From NCBI GenBank assembly GCA_005888755.1, contig VBBQ01000042.1, positions 1-43,903 on the forward strand: a DNA stretch of 43,903 bases, written 5' to 3'. This document shows, one piece after another, positions 17,014 to 23,977 of this stretch. The notes beneath the pieces were generated by a model. That model saw only the letters and a program-made list of their open reading frames with translations. It ran no database searches and was not told the origin of the DNA. Position 1 is the first letter of the stretch. Every line of letters begins with the position of its first letter. The position numbers and the translations under genes are program-made. This stretch comes from Candidatus Bathyarchaeota archaeon. Lineage in GTDB: Archaea; Thermoproteota; Bathyarchaeia; 40CM-2-53-6.

Positions 17014-18276
17014 ATGAGTCTAGCTCTAACGGGTCAAGAGCTGAGCTTCCAACGAAGAGTAAGGACGTTTGCTGAAAGACACCTAAAACCCATAGCCGCC
17101 AAGATCGAAGCGGGCGAATATTTCCCTGAAGACTTCCTTCGTGCGCTTGGCAAGAACAAGTTTCTCGGAGCTCCATTCTCGAAATCTGATGGCGGCCTTG
17201 CCCTAGGCTGGGTTTCCGAGACAATTGTGGCAGAAGAGATTTCCGCCGTCAGCGGAGCGGCGGAGATGGCAAGATTGGCTTCGGCGGCGCTATACTCCGC
17301 ACCACTTGCAAATTTTGGAAATAACGTTCAGAAGAAGCGGTTCCTCCGTTCAGTTCTTTCAGGCGAGAAAATCGGCGCGCTAGCTCTGACAGAACCCCAG
17401 GCAGGGTCGGACGCCGGTTCCATCATAACCCGAGCAAGACATGATGGCAGAGATTTCGTTCTCAACGGAGAGAAACGATTCATAACTAACGGGGGCGTCG
17501 CGGACTATCTCTTCCTTTTCGCGGTTACCGATCCCAGCAAGCCGGCTCGATCCGGGCTTAGCGCGTTCGTTATCCCAAGGAATTCGAAAGGCTTGGAGGT
17601 GGTGAGGGCCTATGGTCTTCTTGGCATGAGAGGCGCTAATGTCGCCCACCTTCGGCTTCGCAACGTCCGAGTTCCAAGAGAAAATCTCGTAGGCGTTCTC
17701 CATCGTGGATTCTCGATTATCCTAGACGAGCTGGACAGGGAGCGTCCGGCTGTTGCCGCCGGAATGATGGGAATTGCTCGTTCAGCGTTTGAGGAAGCTG
17801 TCAGGTATTCATCGACTAGGGAACAGTTTGGACGTCCGATCAGAGACTTTGAAGGGGTAAGTTTCAAGATTGCCGATATGGCTGTCAAACTTGCCGCTTC
17901 TCGGCTCCTCATTATACATGCGGCCCGGGTTCTTGATCGAAGAAGCCCAGCGAGAAAGGAGGGGGCTATCGCCAAACTCTACTCGACTGAAGCTGCGTTT
18001 GACGTGGCGCACGAGTCTCTGCAAGTCCATGGCGGCTTAGGCTACACGAAGGATCTTCCGATAGAGCGGTACTTCAGGGATGCGAGGTTCATGATGATTG
18101 GAGGGGGGACCAGTGAGATCATGAGATACATCATCCAAAGAGAGGTCTACAAGGAAATGGGCCGGCTTTCCTCATGTTACCGCTTGCTTTTGCGTGAGGT
18201 TACGCGAGACTTTAGTCGATTTCAGGCCGTAGGCCGATCGACAAAGGCTCCACTGGTATGTCCACTGTTGAGATAG
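17014..18276 (+). CDS. Acyl-CoA dehydrogenase
   Basis: FAD enzyme introducing a 2,3-double bond into an acyl-CoA and passing electrons to ETF. The N-terminal helical part ends in the FAD/substrate block ALTEPQAGSDAGSI. Next are FVLNGEKRFITNG, the mid-domain GLEVVRAYGLLGMRG, then STREQFGRPIRDFEG and VHGGLGYTKDLPIERYFRDARF with MMIGGGTSEIMRYIIQRE. In medium-chain enzymes the catalytic Glu precedes GT; here that residue is Gly, as in isovaleryl/long-chain types where the base is on another helix. About 35 extra residues follow the usual end. It lies 57 bases after the HMG-CoA synthase and overlaps the next small gene by 19 bases. Confidence 0.9.
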   Translation: MSLALTGQELSFQRRVRTFAERHLKPIAAKIEAGEYFPEDFLRALGKNKFLGAPFSKSDGGLALGWVSETIVAEEISAVSGAAEMARLASAALYSAPLANFGNNVQKKRFLRSVLSGEKIGALALTEPQAGSDAGSIITRARHDGRDFVLNGEKRFITNGGVADYLFLFAVTDPSKPARSGLSAFVIPRNSKGLEVVRAYGLLGMRGANVAHLRLRNVRVPRENLVGVLHRGFSIILDELDRERPAVAAGMMGIARSAFEEAVRYSSTREQFGRPIRDFEGVSFKIADMAVKLAASRLLIIHAARVLDRRSPARKEGAIAKLYSTEAAFDVAHESLQVHGGLGYTKDLPIERYFRDARFMMIGGGTSEIMRYIIQREVYKEMGRLSSCYRLLLREVTRDFSRFQAVGRSTKAPLVCPLLR

Positions 18277-18449
18277 AGAATTACCGCTGGAAATGCGAGA
18301 ACTTTCTCAAGGGGTATTGTCCGGGTAAAGACTGCGATGTCTGCGCGAAGGTTACTAACAGGCTCTTACTGAAGGGGCTTGTGAAGATCACTCACGCGGA
18401 CGAGGTCTTGAAACCGGTTCAAACTACTCCAGCAAACAGCCAGCCCTAA
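18258..18449 (+). CDS. Small four-cysteine protein, unknown
   Basis: A 63-residue protein with cysteines spaced C-x7-C-x4-C-x2-C (KCENFLKGYCPGKDCDVC), suited to bind one zinc or an iron-sulfur centre. A basic helix (TNRLLLKGLVKIT) follows. Not recognised as a named family. The ATG at 18258 lies inside the end of the acyl-CoA dehydrogenase gene, suggesting coupled translation. The dense Cys motif supports a real gene. A hairpin follows the stop directly. Confidence 0.6.
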   Translation: MSTVEIENYRWKCENFLKGYCPGKDCDVCAKVTNRLLLKGLVKITHADEVLKPVQTTPANSQP

Positions 18450-18453
18450 GTAC

Positions 18454-18467
18454 GGTTCGCAAGAACC
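18454..18467 (+). terminator. GNRA-loop hairpin after acyl-CoA dehydrogenase operon
   Basis: GGTTC-GCAA-GAACC, a 5-bp stem with a GCAA tetraloop, starts 5 bases after the stop of the small Cys protein and is followed by CGTCTCTTTGT. It could mark the 3' end of the transcript. Confidence 0.4.
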
Positions 18468-18550
18468 CGACCGTCTCTTTGTATCGGTAGGATATACTTT
18501 TCAATAAACAGCTACATCTCGACTTAATTTGCGACTTTCACTCTGAGGTA

Positions 18551-18560
18551 GGTTTATACC
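18551..18560 (+). promoter_or_regulatory. Putative TATA box (GGTTTATACC)
   Basis: A palindromic TTTATA element 26 bases before an ATG at 18582 and about 125 before the small membrane protein gene. The spacing to 18582 is that of a leaderless archaeal transcript. The only longer gene downstream is the membrane protein at 18679. Confidence 0.4.
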
Positions 18561-18678
18561 GCCAGTTTCGCATTATAGCGTATGAGCGCCAAATACTGTC
18601 CACTCGTGTGTCCACACATCGCTCGCGTCTTAGTCGAGGCTTCCTGAATTGGTTGACATTCATTATTTCATCTTCATA

Positions 18679-18870
18679 ATGAACGTTGACTCTGCAATCG
18701 CTTCTGCTATCGCGGGTGTTGTTGTTTTCGCTCTGACCTACGTTGGGCTCAAGCTGATTTACCGGATGTGGCGAAGGAATCTCAAGTGCCCTCACTGCGG
18801 AGAGACGTATCATGATCATCAGGTTTCTCCCCCAGTTGAGAAGGCTCTGCCTAACGCTTTGTGGACTTAG
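18679..18870 (+). CDS. Small membrane protein with CPHC zinc knuckle, unknown
   Basis: A 63-residue protein: a short acidic N terminus (MNVDSAIAS), one membrane helix (AGVVVFALTYVGLKLIYRM), a basic stop-transfer segment (WRRNLK), then CPHCGETYHDHQ, a Cys/His cluster likely to bind metal. Tail-anchored zinc-knuckle proteins of this layout occur in archaea, but I cannot name the family. The frame is open to a TTG at 18649; the ATG at 18679 places the helix sensibly. It ends 22 bases before the convergent M24 peptidase gene. Confidence 0.5.
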   Translation: MNVDSAIASAIAGVVVFALTYVGLKLIYRMWRRNLKCPHCGETYHDHQVSPPVEKALPNALWT

Positions 18871-18892
18871 ATCCTGTTTCTGTACAGTCTTT

Positions 18893-20095
18893 CTAGACCG
18901 TCAGCTCTTCGAGGCTGCGCGGGTATTCAGTAATGAATTTCATTCCATTTTTGGTGATCTCTATGGTGTCGGAGTGTCGGAACCCAGCAAGCCCTGGAAT
19001 GTAGAGCGCTGGCTCACACGAAAACACCATTCCTGTCTTCATGATCGTCCTGTCTCCCGGGTCGAGCCAGGGAGGTTCGTGGCCATCGATTCCAATTCCG
19101 TGCCCTACGTGATGGCGAAGGGTACCAGCGAAACCTGTGTTTCCAACAGCTTTCCTTGCGGCAGTATCGACCTGGAAACAAGGAGTACCGGCCTTGAATG
19201 ATCCTAGTGCAGCGTCTTGGGCTTTCAGCATGACTTCGAAGTATTTTCTCTCTCTTTGCCCGGCCCTTCCGACGATAACTGTTCGCTCCAACTCACTCGT
19301 GTATCCCCCAACCTCAACTCCGGCCTCTGTAACCAACACGTCTCCTCTCCGGATCATGCGTTTTGAGAAGACGGCGTGAGGTATGGCCGACCCAGGTCCA
19401 ACCTGTCCCCGGCAGCCCACAACCACAGGTGAAAGGCCCCACTTGAGTTGACGATATGTCGCTCCAAGCTTCTTCATCATCCATGTCAAGGCATCGTAGC
19501 TCGCCTTCATACCAATCAGCGCATCATGTCTGCCCGGTGCGATGTTTTCCATCAGGAGATCGTGGGCTTTTTCCGCCCAGCGAGAGCTCTCCTTCAACAA
19601 GTATATCTCCTGTCTCGACTTTACCCATCTAAGATTGTCGACGATACCTTTGCCGTCGACCATCTTTGATCGTTTTAGCAAGTCCCGCAGGGAGGGACCT
19701 CGGTAGCCCCAGCCTCCGGCTGCTCCGTCAAATGAGTCCGTTGCGATTTTCGATCCTGCCAGTCCTTTTTCTTTTAGTATCTTTACAAAGTGACGTATCG
19801 GATGAATGGTGCCAGGGTAGTCAGGATAACTGAAGAACTCCTCTATGAGGGACGAGTCTTGTTTCACGTGGTCCTCTTCTAGATGAGGTCCCATCATGAA
19901 AATCGAACCGTCTTGAGGAATGACCAGTGCTAGAGGTCTTTCTGTCGAGATGTGGCTAAATCCAGTAGTGTAGAGAATCCGGGTGGGATTCGTAAGATAG
20001 AGCGCCGCGCTTCTAGATCTCTTCAATTGATTCCGGATTTTCTCAATCCTAGATTTATGCTCGGCCGGGCTGATCACCAAGTCGCCTGGGACCAT
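18893..20095 (-). CDS. M24B family Xaa-Pro peptidase-like protein
   Basis: Pita-bread fold protein related to Xaa-Pro aminopeptidase/dipeptidase. It has an N-terminal creatinase-like domain (ALYLTNPTRILYTTGF...) and, from ~residue 165, the peptidase domain with HHVGHGIGIDGHEPPWL, CEPALYIPGLAGFRHSDT and TEAGVEVGGYTSELERT. The two metal-binding aspartates of typical enzymes (DxG and SDxTR) are Glu here, and the last ligand Glu of RxED reads HSD. Substrate or metal use may therefore differ. The ATG at 20095 has a TTAAG-type element near 20122-20130, suggesting a leaderless or nearly leaderless transcript. Confidence 0.85.
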   Translation of the reverse strand: MVPGDLVISPAEHKSRIEKIRNQLKRSRSAALYLTNPTRILYTTGFSHISTERPLALVIPQDGSIFMMGPHLEEDHVKQDSSLIEEFFSYPDYPGTIHPIRHFVKILKEKGLAGSKIATDSFDGAAGGWGYRGPSLRDLLKRSKMVDGKGIVDNLRWVKSRQEIYLLKESSRWAEKAHDLLMENIAPGRHDALIGMKASYDALTWMMKKLGATYRQLKWGLSPVVVGCRGQVGPGSAIPHAVFSKRMIRRGDVLVTEAGVEVGGYTSELERTVIVGRAGQRERKYFEVMLKAQDAALGSFKAGTPCFQVDTAARKAVGNTGFAGTLRHHVGHGIGIDGHEPPWLDPGDRTIMKTGMVFSCEPALYIPGLAGFRHSDTIEITKNGMKFITEYPRSLEELTV

Positions 20096-20207
20096 GCGAC
20101 TAAACCGCCGTCAGTAGTGGTTAAGACTTAGGTCTGCGTCTCGCTTTCTTTCCCGCATACGAAGACTATCCAGGTCGTCTGAAGGGATTGGATGGGACTC
20201 TTGGTCC

Positions 20208-20235
20208 AAAAAAGGGTCGGGGGAGTGATACTCCC
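20208..20235 (-). terminator. Hairpin plus T-run after hsp20
   Basis: On the minus strand, directly after the hsp20 stop, GGGAGT-ATC-ACTCCC forms a perfect 6-bp stem (20221-20235). After a short C-rich spacer a run of six T follows (20213-20208). This resembles an intrinsic terminator of the regulator-hsp20 operon. Confidence 0.6.
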
Positions 20236-20238
20236 AGA

Positions 20239-20826
20239 CTAGTCGATAGCTATCTGTTTGGCTTTGGACCCCGACTTCTTCCTTGTCAGCAATAGCTCGA
20301 GCACGCCGTTCTTATAAGACGCCTTTGATGTGTCGGGATCTACTTCGACCGGAAGCTCTAGCTCCTTGTAGTAGCGTCGTTTGTCCGTGTCAACTTTCAG
20401 CGTCAGCTTATGTCCGTCGCATTCTAGGGAGATATCTGGTTTTTCGACGCCGGGAAGTTCGGCCACAACTTTCACCGTGTCTGGGTTGACGATGGTGTCA
20501 ACTAGAGGTTCTCGGTCCTCTTTCACGTCGAGCTGGGGCCTTACCGCGCCCATTGGTCCTCCTTTCAGGGAGGGTTTGACATTGCCGAACTCTCTGATCA
20601 CTGGTTTCCCGTCGGGACCCATGCTGAACGAGTAGCCGTAGACGAATGGTCCCATTTCTCTCACGGTGCCGCCGTCAGGAAGTTTTCGCTCTCGGACAAG
20701 ATCCTTTGGAAGCTCTAGGTCTTTGAACATCGCTTCAAAGTCTTGCTCGAGCTCGTCAAAGAGATTGGCTGTTGGAAATCGCCATCGACGTCGTAGCCAA
20801 TTGGAAAAGAATTCATCTTCACTCAA
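20239..20826 (-). CDS. hsp20: Small heat-shock protein, Hsp20/alpha-crystallin family
   Basis: ATP-independent chaperone that holds unfolding proteins. The C-terminal ~95 residues form the alpha-crystallin domain (VKVVAELPGVEKPDISLECDG ... YKNGVLELLLTRKK with the A-x-x-x-x-GVLEL motif). The N-terminal part is longer than usual (~100 residues), with a Gly/Pro-rich stretch containing MGPDGKPVIREFGNV. The TTG at 20826 is the only sensible start. It has GGAGGTGA about 10 bases upstream, and the nearby ATG at 20832 opens a frame that stops after three codons. It lies 7 bases after the regulator gene, so both form an operon. Confidence 0.93.
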   Translation of the reverse strand: MSEDEFFSNWLRRRWRFPTANLFDELEQDFEAMFKDLELPKDLVRERKLPDGGTVREMGPFVYGYSFSMGPDGKPVIREFGNVKPSLKGGPMGAVRPQLDVKEDREPLVDTIVNPDTVKVVAELPGVEKPDISLECDGHKLTLKVDTDKRRYYKELELPVEVDPDTSKASYKNGVLELLLTRKKSGSKAKQIAID

Positions 20827-20833
20827 TCATGTT

Positions 20834-21580
20834 TCACCTCCCGGTCTTTGACTCATCGAGGGTCTTCCGTGTCTTCTCCAGAAACGTGATGAATTCCGCG
20901 AGGATGGTCTTCCCGAATTGACTCAGTTCATATGTTCCCTCGTTGTTTTCGTCGAGGAGGCCTGCCTCGGAAAGAGCGGCGATGTTGTGGTAGACGAGCT
21001 TCGGGTTTATCCTAGTCCGATAGTCTCTTTTTGCCCCGGACTTCTCAAGGAGTGGCGCTAGCATTCTCATTCTCGTTTCGTTTCCTAAGAGCTCTATGAG
21101 ACCCAGGGTTTCCCGAAATGTTTCTTCAAACGTGTCATCGAACCAGCCGAGCACTTCCATTGTAACCTTTCCTTTTTCGAGGGCGGCGCGCATCGATTCT
21201 TTGAGCACTGGCTGATCCAATTCTCGGGGGAGAAGAATCACGGCGCTGGCGTTCTGAGCTTTGTTGATTGTCTCGATGGATCTTGCGAGCGGCTCATCTA
21301 GTCCTGCGGTTTGACAGAATACGGCTGTCAGGGTTCCGTTCTTGACTCCGCATACGTCGACGGTCATTGTTCGGGAGGGGTCGTCGGGTGTCAGTTTTGC
21401 GTCTAGGTAGGTGTCCATTTCTTGAGAAATCAGATGTCTAGCGGCGTGAAATCGTTCGAATTGTCTGAGTTCGTTCTTCTCGTTTAGGCGTTGATGTCTT
21501 TGGGCGAATGTCCTGTAGTCGAGAATGTCCTGAGCGGACACGTGTTGAGTTTCTGCGGATATGCTAAGTTGCAGTATCAT
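20834..21580 (-). CDS. wHTH (ArsR-like) regulator in operon with hsp20
   Basis: A 248-residue protein. The C-terminal ~85 residues are a winged helix-turn-helix of ArsR type (GLIELLGNETRMRMLAPLLEKSG ... RINPKLVYHNIAALSEAGLLDENNEGTYELSQFGKTIL). The N-terminal ~150 residues have an alternating alpha/beta pattern (TMTVDVCGVKNGTLTAVFCQTAG ... NASAVILLP) and could be a sensor; I do not recognise it. The gene directly precedes hsp20, and its promoter carries two GTTAC-N5-GTAAC palindromes around the TATA box. This suggests an autoregulated heat-shock or stress repressor, functionally like Phr of Pyrococcus, although the N-terminal domain is unlike Phr. Confidence 0.8.
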   Translation of the reverse strand: MILQLSISAETQHVSAQDILDYRTFAQRHQRLNEKNELRQFERFHAARHLISQEMDTYLDAKLTPDDPSRTMTVDVCGVKNGTLTAVFCQTAGLDEPLARSIETINKAQNASAVILLPRELDQPVLKESMRAALEKGKVTMEVLGWFDDTFEETFRETLGLIELLGNETRMRMLAPLLEKSGAKRDYRTRINPKLVYHNIAALSEAGLLDENNEGTYELSQFGKTILAEFITFLEKTRKTLDESKTGR

Positions 21581-21596
21581 CGGCTTGACCTTTATT

Positions 21597-21613
21597 CGTT
21601 ACTCTAGGTAACG
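21597..21613. promoter_or_regulatory. Palindromic operator, start-site proximal
   Basis: CGTTAC-TCTAG-GTAACG is a perfect 6-bp inverted repeat with a 5-base spacer. It lies 17-33 bases upstream of the regulator ATG, where transcription should start given the TATA box at 21623-21628. A bound repressor here would block RNA polymerase. Confidence 0.65.
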
Positions 21614-21622
21614 AAATTGAGC

Positions 21623-21628
21623 TATAAA
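21623..21628 (-). promoter_or_regulatory. TATA box of regulator-hsp20 operon
   Basis: TTTATA on the minus strand lies between the two GTTAC/GTAAC palindromes, about 43 bases before the regulator ATG, placing initiation near 21598. Confidence 0.6.
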
Positions 21629-21629
21629 T

Positions 21630-21644
21630 GTTACCTTTAGTAAC
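21630..21644. promoter_or_regulatory. Palindromic operator, upstream (BRE side)
   Basis: GTTAC-CTTTA-GTAAC repeats the arms and 5-base spacer of the proximal site. It is on the upstream side of the TATA box, where TFB contacts DNA. A further imperfect copy (AGTTCCGGTAACT) lies at 21651-21663. Confidence 0.65.
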
Positions 21645-21661
21645 CTTGTGAGTTCCGGTAA

Positions 21662-22165
21662 CTAGTAGACCGACACTTTGGTAACTCCTCTAATTTTCAA
21701 AATCAGTGGGATAGCCTTCCCAGGGATAACTCGGTCCGCAATCAGAGTGAGCTTAGGATCTGGATTGATTTCAGGGTCATCGACGAGCGCCTGTCTAATG
21801 CTTATGCCGTGGTTAGCCAGGACTCTGGCGACATTTGCAAGAATTCCGCTCTCGTTCGGATTGTCCGATGCTATCTCAACCACTCCTAACCCCATCTGCT
21901 TGGCCACAGCTCGAAACGAAGGCCCCGCTGACTCTAGTCCCGAAAAGACCAGCTTGATTTCTTTGTCCATGTTGATCGTTCGAATCGTCTCTTTTATGGT
22001 ACGCCGGTCGACTCCGACCACTCTTGCAACTTTGAGGGTCGGGACCTCGACTTCATTGACGTAGATCTTGTCGCCTTTGACTGAGAGCCCATTTTGGAGC
22101 AGAAACCTGGCAACTTGCAGCCGTTCGGGATGAGCCTCAAAGAGATCGCGTATTCTCTCCCACAT
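21662..22165 (-). CDS. HTH and ACT-domain protein, predicted amino-acid metabolism regulator
   Basis: A 167-residue archaeal protein of the COG2150 type. The N-terminal part has a helix-turn-helix-like segment (PTLKVARVVGVDRRTIKETIRTI), and the C-terminal ~75 residues form an ACT domain (GVVEIASDNPNESGILANVARVLANHGISIRQALVDDP ... LTLIADRVIPGKAIPLILKIRGVTKVSVY) of the kind that binds amino acids. The ATG at 22165 starts at MWERIRDLF, which matches the family. It is probably a ligand-responsive regulator. Its target is unknown, and it is transcribed separately from the hsp20 operon. Confidence 0.85.
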   Translation of the reverse strand: MWERIRDLFEAHPERLQVARFLLQNGLSVKGDKIYVNEVEVPTLKVARVVGVDRRTIKETIRTINMDKEIKLVFSGLESAGPSFRAVAKQMGLGVVEIASDNPNESGILANVARVLANHGISIRQALVDDPEINPDPKLTLIADRVIPGKAIPLILKIRGVTKVSVY

Positions 22166-22328
22166 TACAGGTCGAGAGAAGAGTTCTGTTCAAAGAACCT
22201 TAAAGAGTTGCATTGCGAAAACGCCAATGTCTTTCGCACTAGCGCATGGAATACGAGGTCGTCACAACGGTAGTTGAGAAGCTCTGAGCCCGACACACTC
22301 AGCGCCAAGAAATGCCTTTGAAGAGGCC

Positions 22329-22664
22329 ATGTTTCAGGGAAAGATTGTACGGCTCATTGCAATTGAGAAAAGGCCTGAGGAAGCGCTAGACGCCCTCTGC
22401 GCACACTACCGAGTAGAACGGCCTACTCTGAGGATCGGTCTACCCAAGGGGGAGAAAAGGGCTCTTGGATGCTACGTGCACAAAGAGCGGACGATTTACA
22501 TGTCGAGTGAAGAATACCTTTTTGATCCATACGTTCTGATCCATGAATTCTACCATCACTTGAGACATGTAGACGGAAAACACAGAGGAACTGAGCGACA
22601 CGCACGCGACTTCGCTCTTTCATTCCTAAGGAATGCTCAGAGGAGCGGCGATAGGCTGCTATGA
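22329..22664 (+). CDS. Mini zinc metallopeptidase (HExxH), minigluzincin-like
   Basis: A 111-residue protein whose centre carries LIHEFYHHLRH, an HExxH zinc motif, followed ~14 residues later by GTERHARDFA with a Glu suited as third ligand (gluzincin layout). Small archaeal proteins of this size and motif arrangement are known as minigluzincins and can be autoinhibited by their termini. The N-terminal ~50 residues include a Cys and basic segments. The ATG at 22329 has no strong ribosome site. Its 3' end is 9 bases from the convergent endA gene. The 163-base gap upstream contains only a weak CTGAG/CTCAG repeat. Confidence 0.7.
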   Translation: MFQGKIVRLIAIEKRPEEALDALCAHYRVERPTLRIGLPKGEKRALGCYVHKERTIYMSSEEYLFDPYVLIHEFYHHLRHVDGKHRGTERHARDFALSFLRNAQRSGDRLL

Positions 22665-22673
22665 TGCCTCGAG

Positions 22674-23243
22674 TTAGGCTTTGAACCAGCTAAAAACGAG
22701 ATATCTTATCTCGTCCATCTTAGTATCTGGAATTGCGATGATGAATTGCTTCCTAACGGTCGTTGCTAGCCTTCCAGCTCGGACTACCTCGAAGGGCCCC
22801 ATGATGGACTCGGGATCTTCGACCGAGACGATGAACGGAGCATGATCAATTCCAGGTCCGTGCTCGTATACGGCAAAGTCAGCGCCGAACTTTATTCCGG
22901 GGGTGACGATGTAGCCTTTGTTTCTCAAGTCCTTGTACACTTGGTATGCTTGGCTGAATCCACGATAGGTCTCTCTAGCCTCTCTCAGTAAGAGTGATTT
23001 GCGAACAGGTTCTTTGGTCCTTCCGTCAATTACGGATATTCTGTGGTGCTCGAGGAGATAGAGTCCTTCCATGAGGTCGAGCAGAAGCGGGACTTCGAAG
23101 TCTTGGTCTGGTTTTGGTTTTGGTATTCCGACTGGTTTTCCGAAGAATCCCGAGCGGTAAATGTCAAGCCCGGTCTTTGCGTCCCATACGATGAGGCGGG
23201 TTCCGATAAGTTCCGCTTCGCCTTGGAGGGTCGTGGACTTCAT
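22674..23243 (-). CDS. endA: tRNA splicing endonuclease
   Basis: Cleaves both exon-intron borders of archaeal introns at bulge-helix-bulge motifs. The C-terminal catalytic domain is complete: YKDLRNKGYIVTPGIKFGADFAVYEHGPGIDHAPFIV carries the catalytic Tyr and His, and VRAGRLATTVRKQFIIAI the catalytic Lys. The N-terminal domain (~80 residues) contains YLLEHHRISV. At 189 residues it is the single-copy subunit size; whether a partner subunit exists elsewhere cannot be seen. It lies 7 bases after a DUF47 gene. Its substrates probably include the tRNA intron and the proposed pcm mRNA intron in this window. Confidence 0.93.
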   Translation of the reverse strand: MKSTTLQGEAELIGTRLIVWDAKTGLDIYRSGFFGKPVGIPKPKPDQDFEVPLLLDLMEGLYLLEHHRISVIDGRTKEPVRKSLLLREARETYRGFSQAYQVYKDLRNKGYIVTPGIKFGADFAVYEHGPGIDHAPFIVSVEDPESIMGPFEVVRAGRLATTVRKQFIIAIPDTKMDEIRYLVFSWFKA

Positions 23244-23250
23244 GATCTTT

Positions 23251-23910
23251 CTAGGCCGTCAGGGCGATTACCCTGATCAGGTCTACAACGTCCACTCCTA
23301 GGTCGGCCATATTCTCCATATGAGCGCTAAGATCTCTGACTAGAAGGAGAGTTCGTAAGGGAATCTTCTCGTCTAGTACTTCGAGGTCGAGAGATCGATA
23401 AGCCGTATCGACTTTCTTTTCCGTTTCCTCGACGCCTCTGGAGAGCTCCATGGCTTTAGTTGGGTTGAACCCGAGGGACATCACCGTCTCTCTTATTTTG
23501 GACATCTCCTCAAGAACTAGAGCGTTCAGTTCGGCCAGCCGCTTGGTGTATTTCTTGTCGACCTTCCAGTTCCGGTCGATCACTGCAGAGAGCCGGTAAC
23601 CAATGCCCTGCGCATAGTCGGCTACCTCGCCGATCTTGAAAATGAGTCTGATGAAATCCTCCCGGTTGCTCAGGAGGGTTCCGAAAGAAGCCACCTCTTC
23701 CAGAAGTTTCTTTTTGGTTCCTTCGAAGTCTCCTAGAATCTTTAGCATGTTTTGGTAGTGTTCCTTGGCTTCCTTTGCCTTTCCGTCCGAAACGTTGTCG
23801 GTCATCAGGGCTAGTTCGCGCGTTATGTCCACGACGTTTCTAGTTTGTTCTCTGCAGATGTCGAGTATTCTTCGTCGTATGTTTGCTTCGGTTTCGACTG
23901 GAAAGGTCAT
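23251..23910 (-). CDS. DUF47 (PhoU-like) family protein
   Basis: All-helical ~219-residue protein of the PhoU-like DUF47 family, often linked to phosphate transport or its regulation. Recognisable segments are the first helix (RRILDICREQTRNVVDITRELALM), a central FIRLIFKIGEVADYAQGIGYRLSAVI with the family's acidic metal-binding pattern, and the last helix LSAHMENMADLGVDVVDLIRV. The ATG at 23910 is used (a TTG precedes it by one codon). There is no phosphate transporter nearby. It is followed closely by endA, so the two are probably co-transcribed. Confidence 0.8.
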   Translation of the reverse strand: MTFPVETEANIRRRILDICREQTRNVVDITRELALMTDNVSDGKAKEAKEHYQNMLKILGDFEGTKKKLLEEVASFGTLLSNREDFIRLIFKIGEVADYAQGIGYRLSAVIDRNWKVDKKYTKRLAELNALVLEEMSKIRETVMSLGFNPTKAMELSRGVEETEKKVDTAYRSLDLEVLDEKIPLRTLLLVRDLSAHMENMADLGVDVVDLIRVIALTA

Positions 23911-23977
23911 CAAGTAGCACTATCTCGCAACGTGGAGCTATCCTTGCCATAAAAAACTAGCAGCAGTCTAGTCTAGG

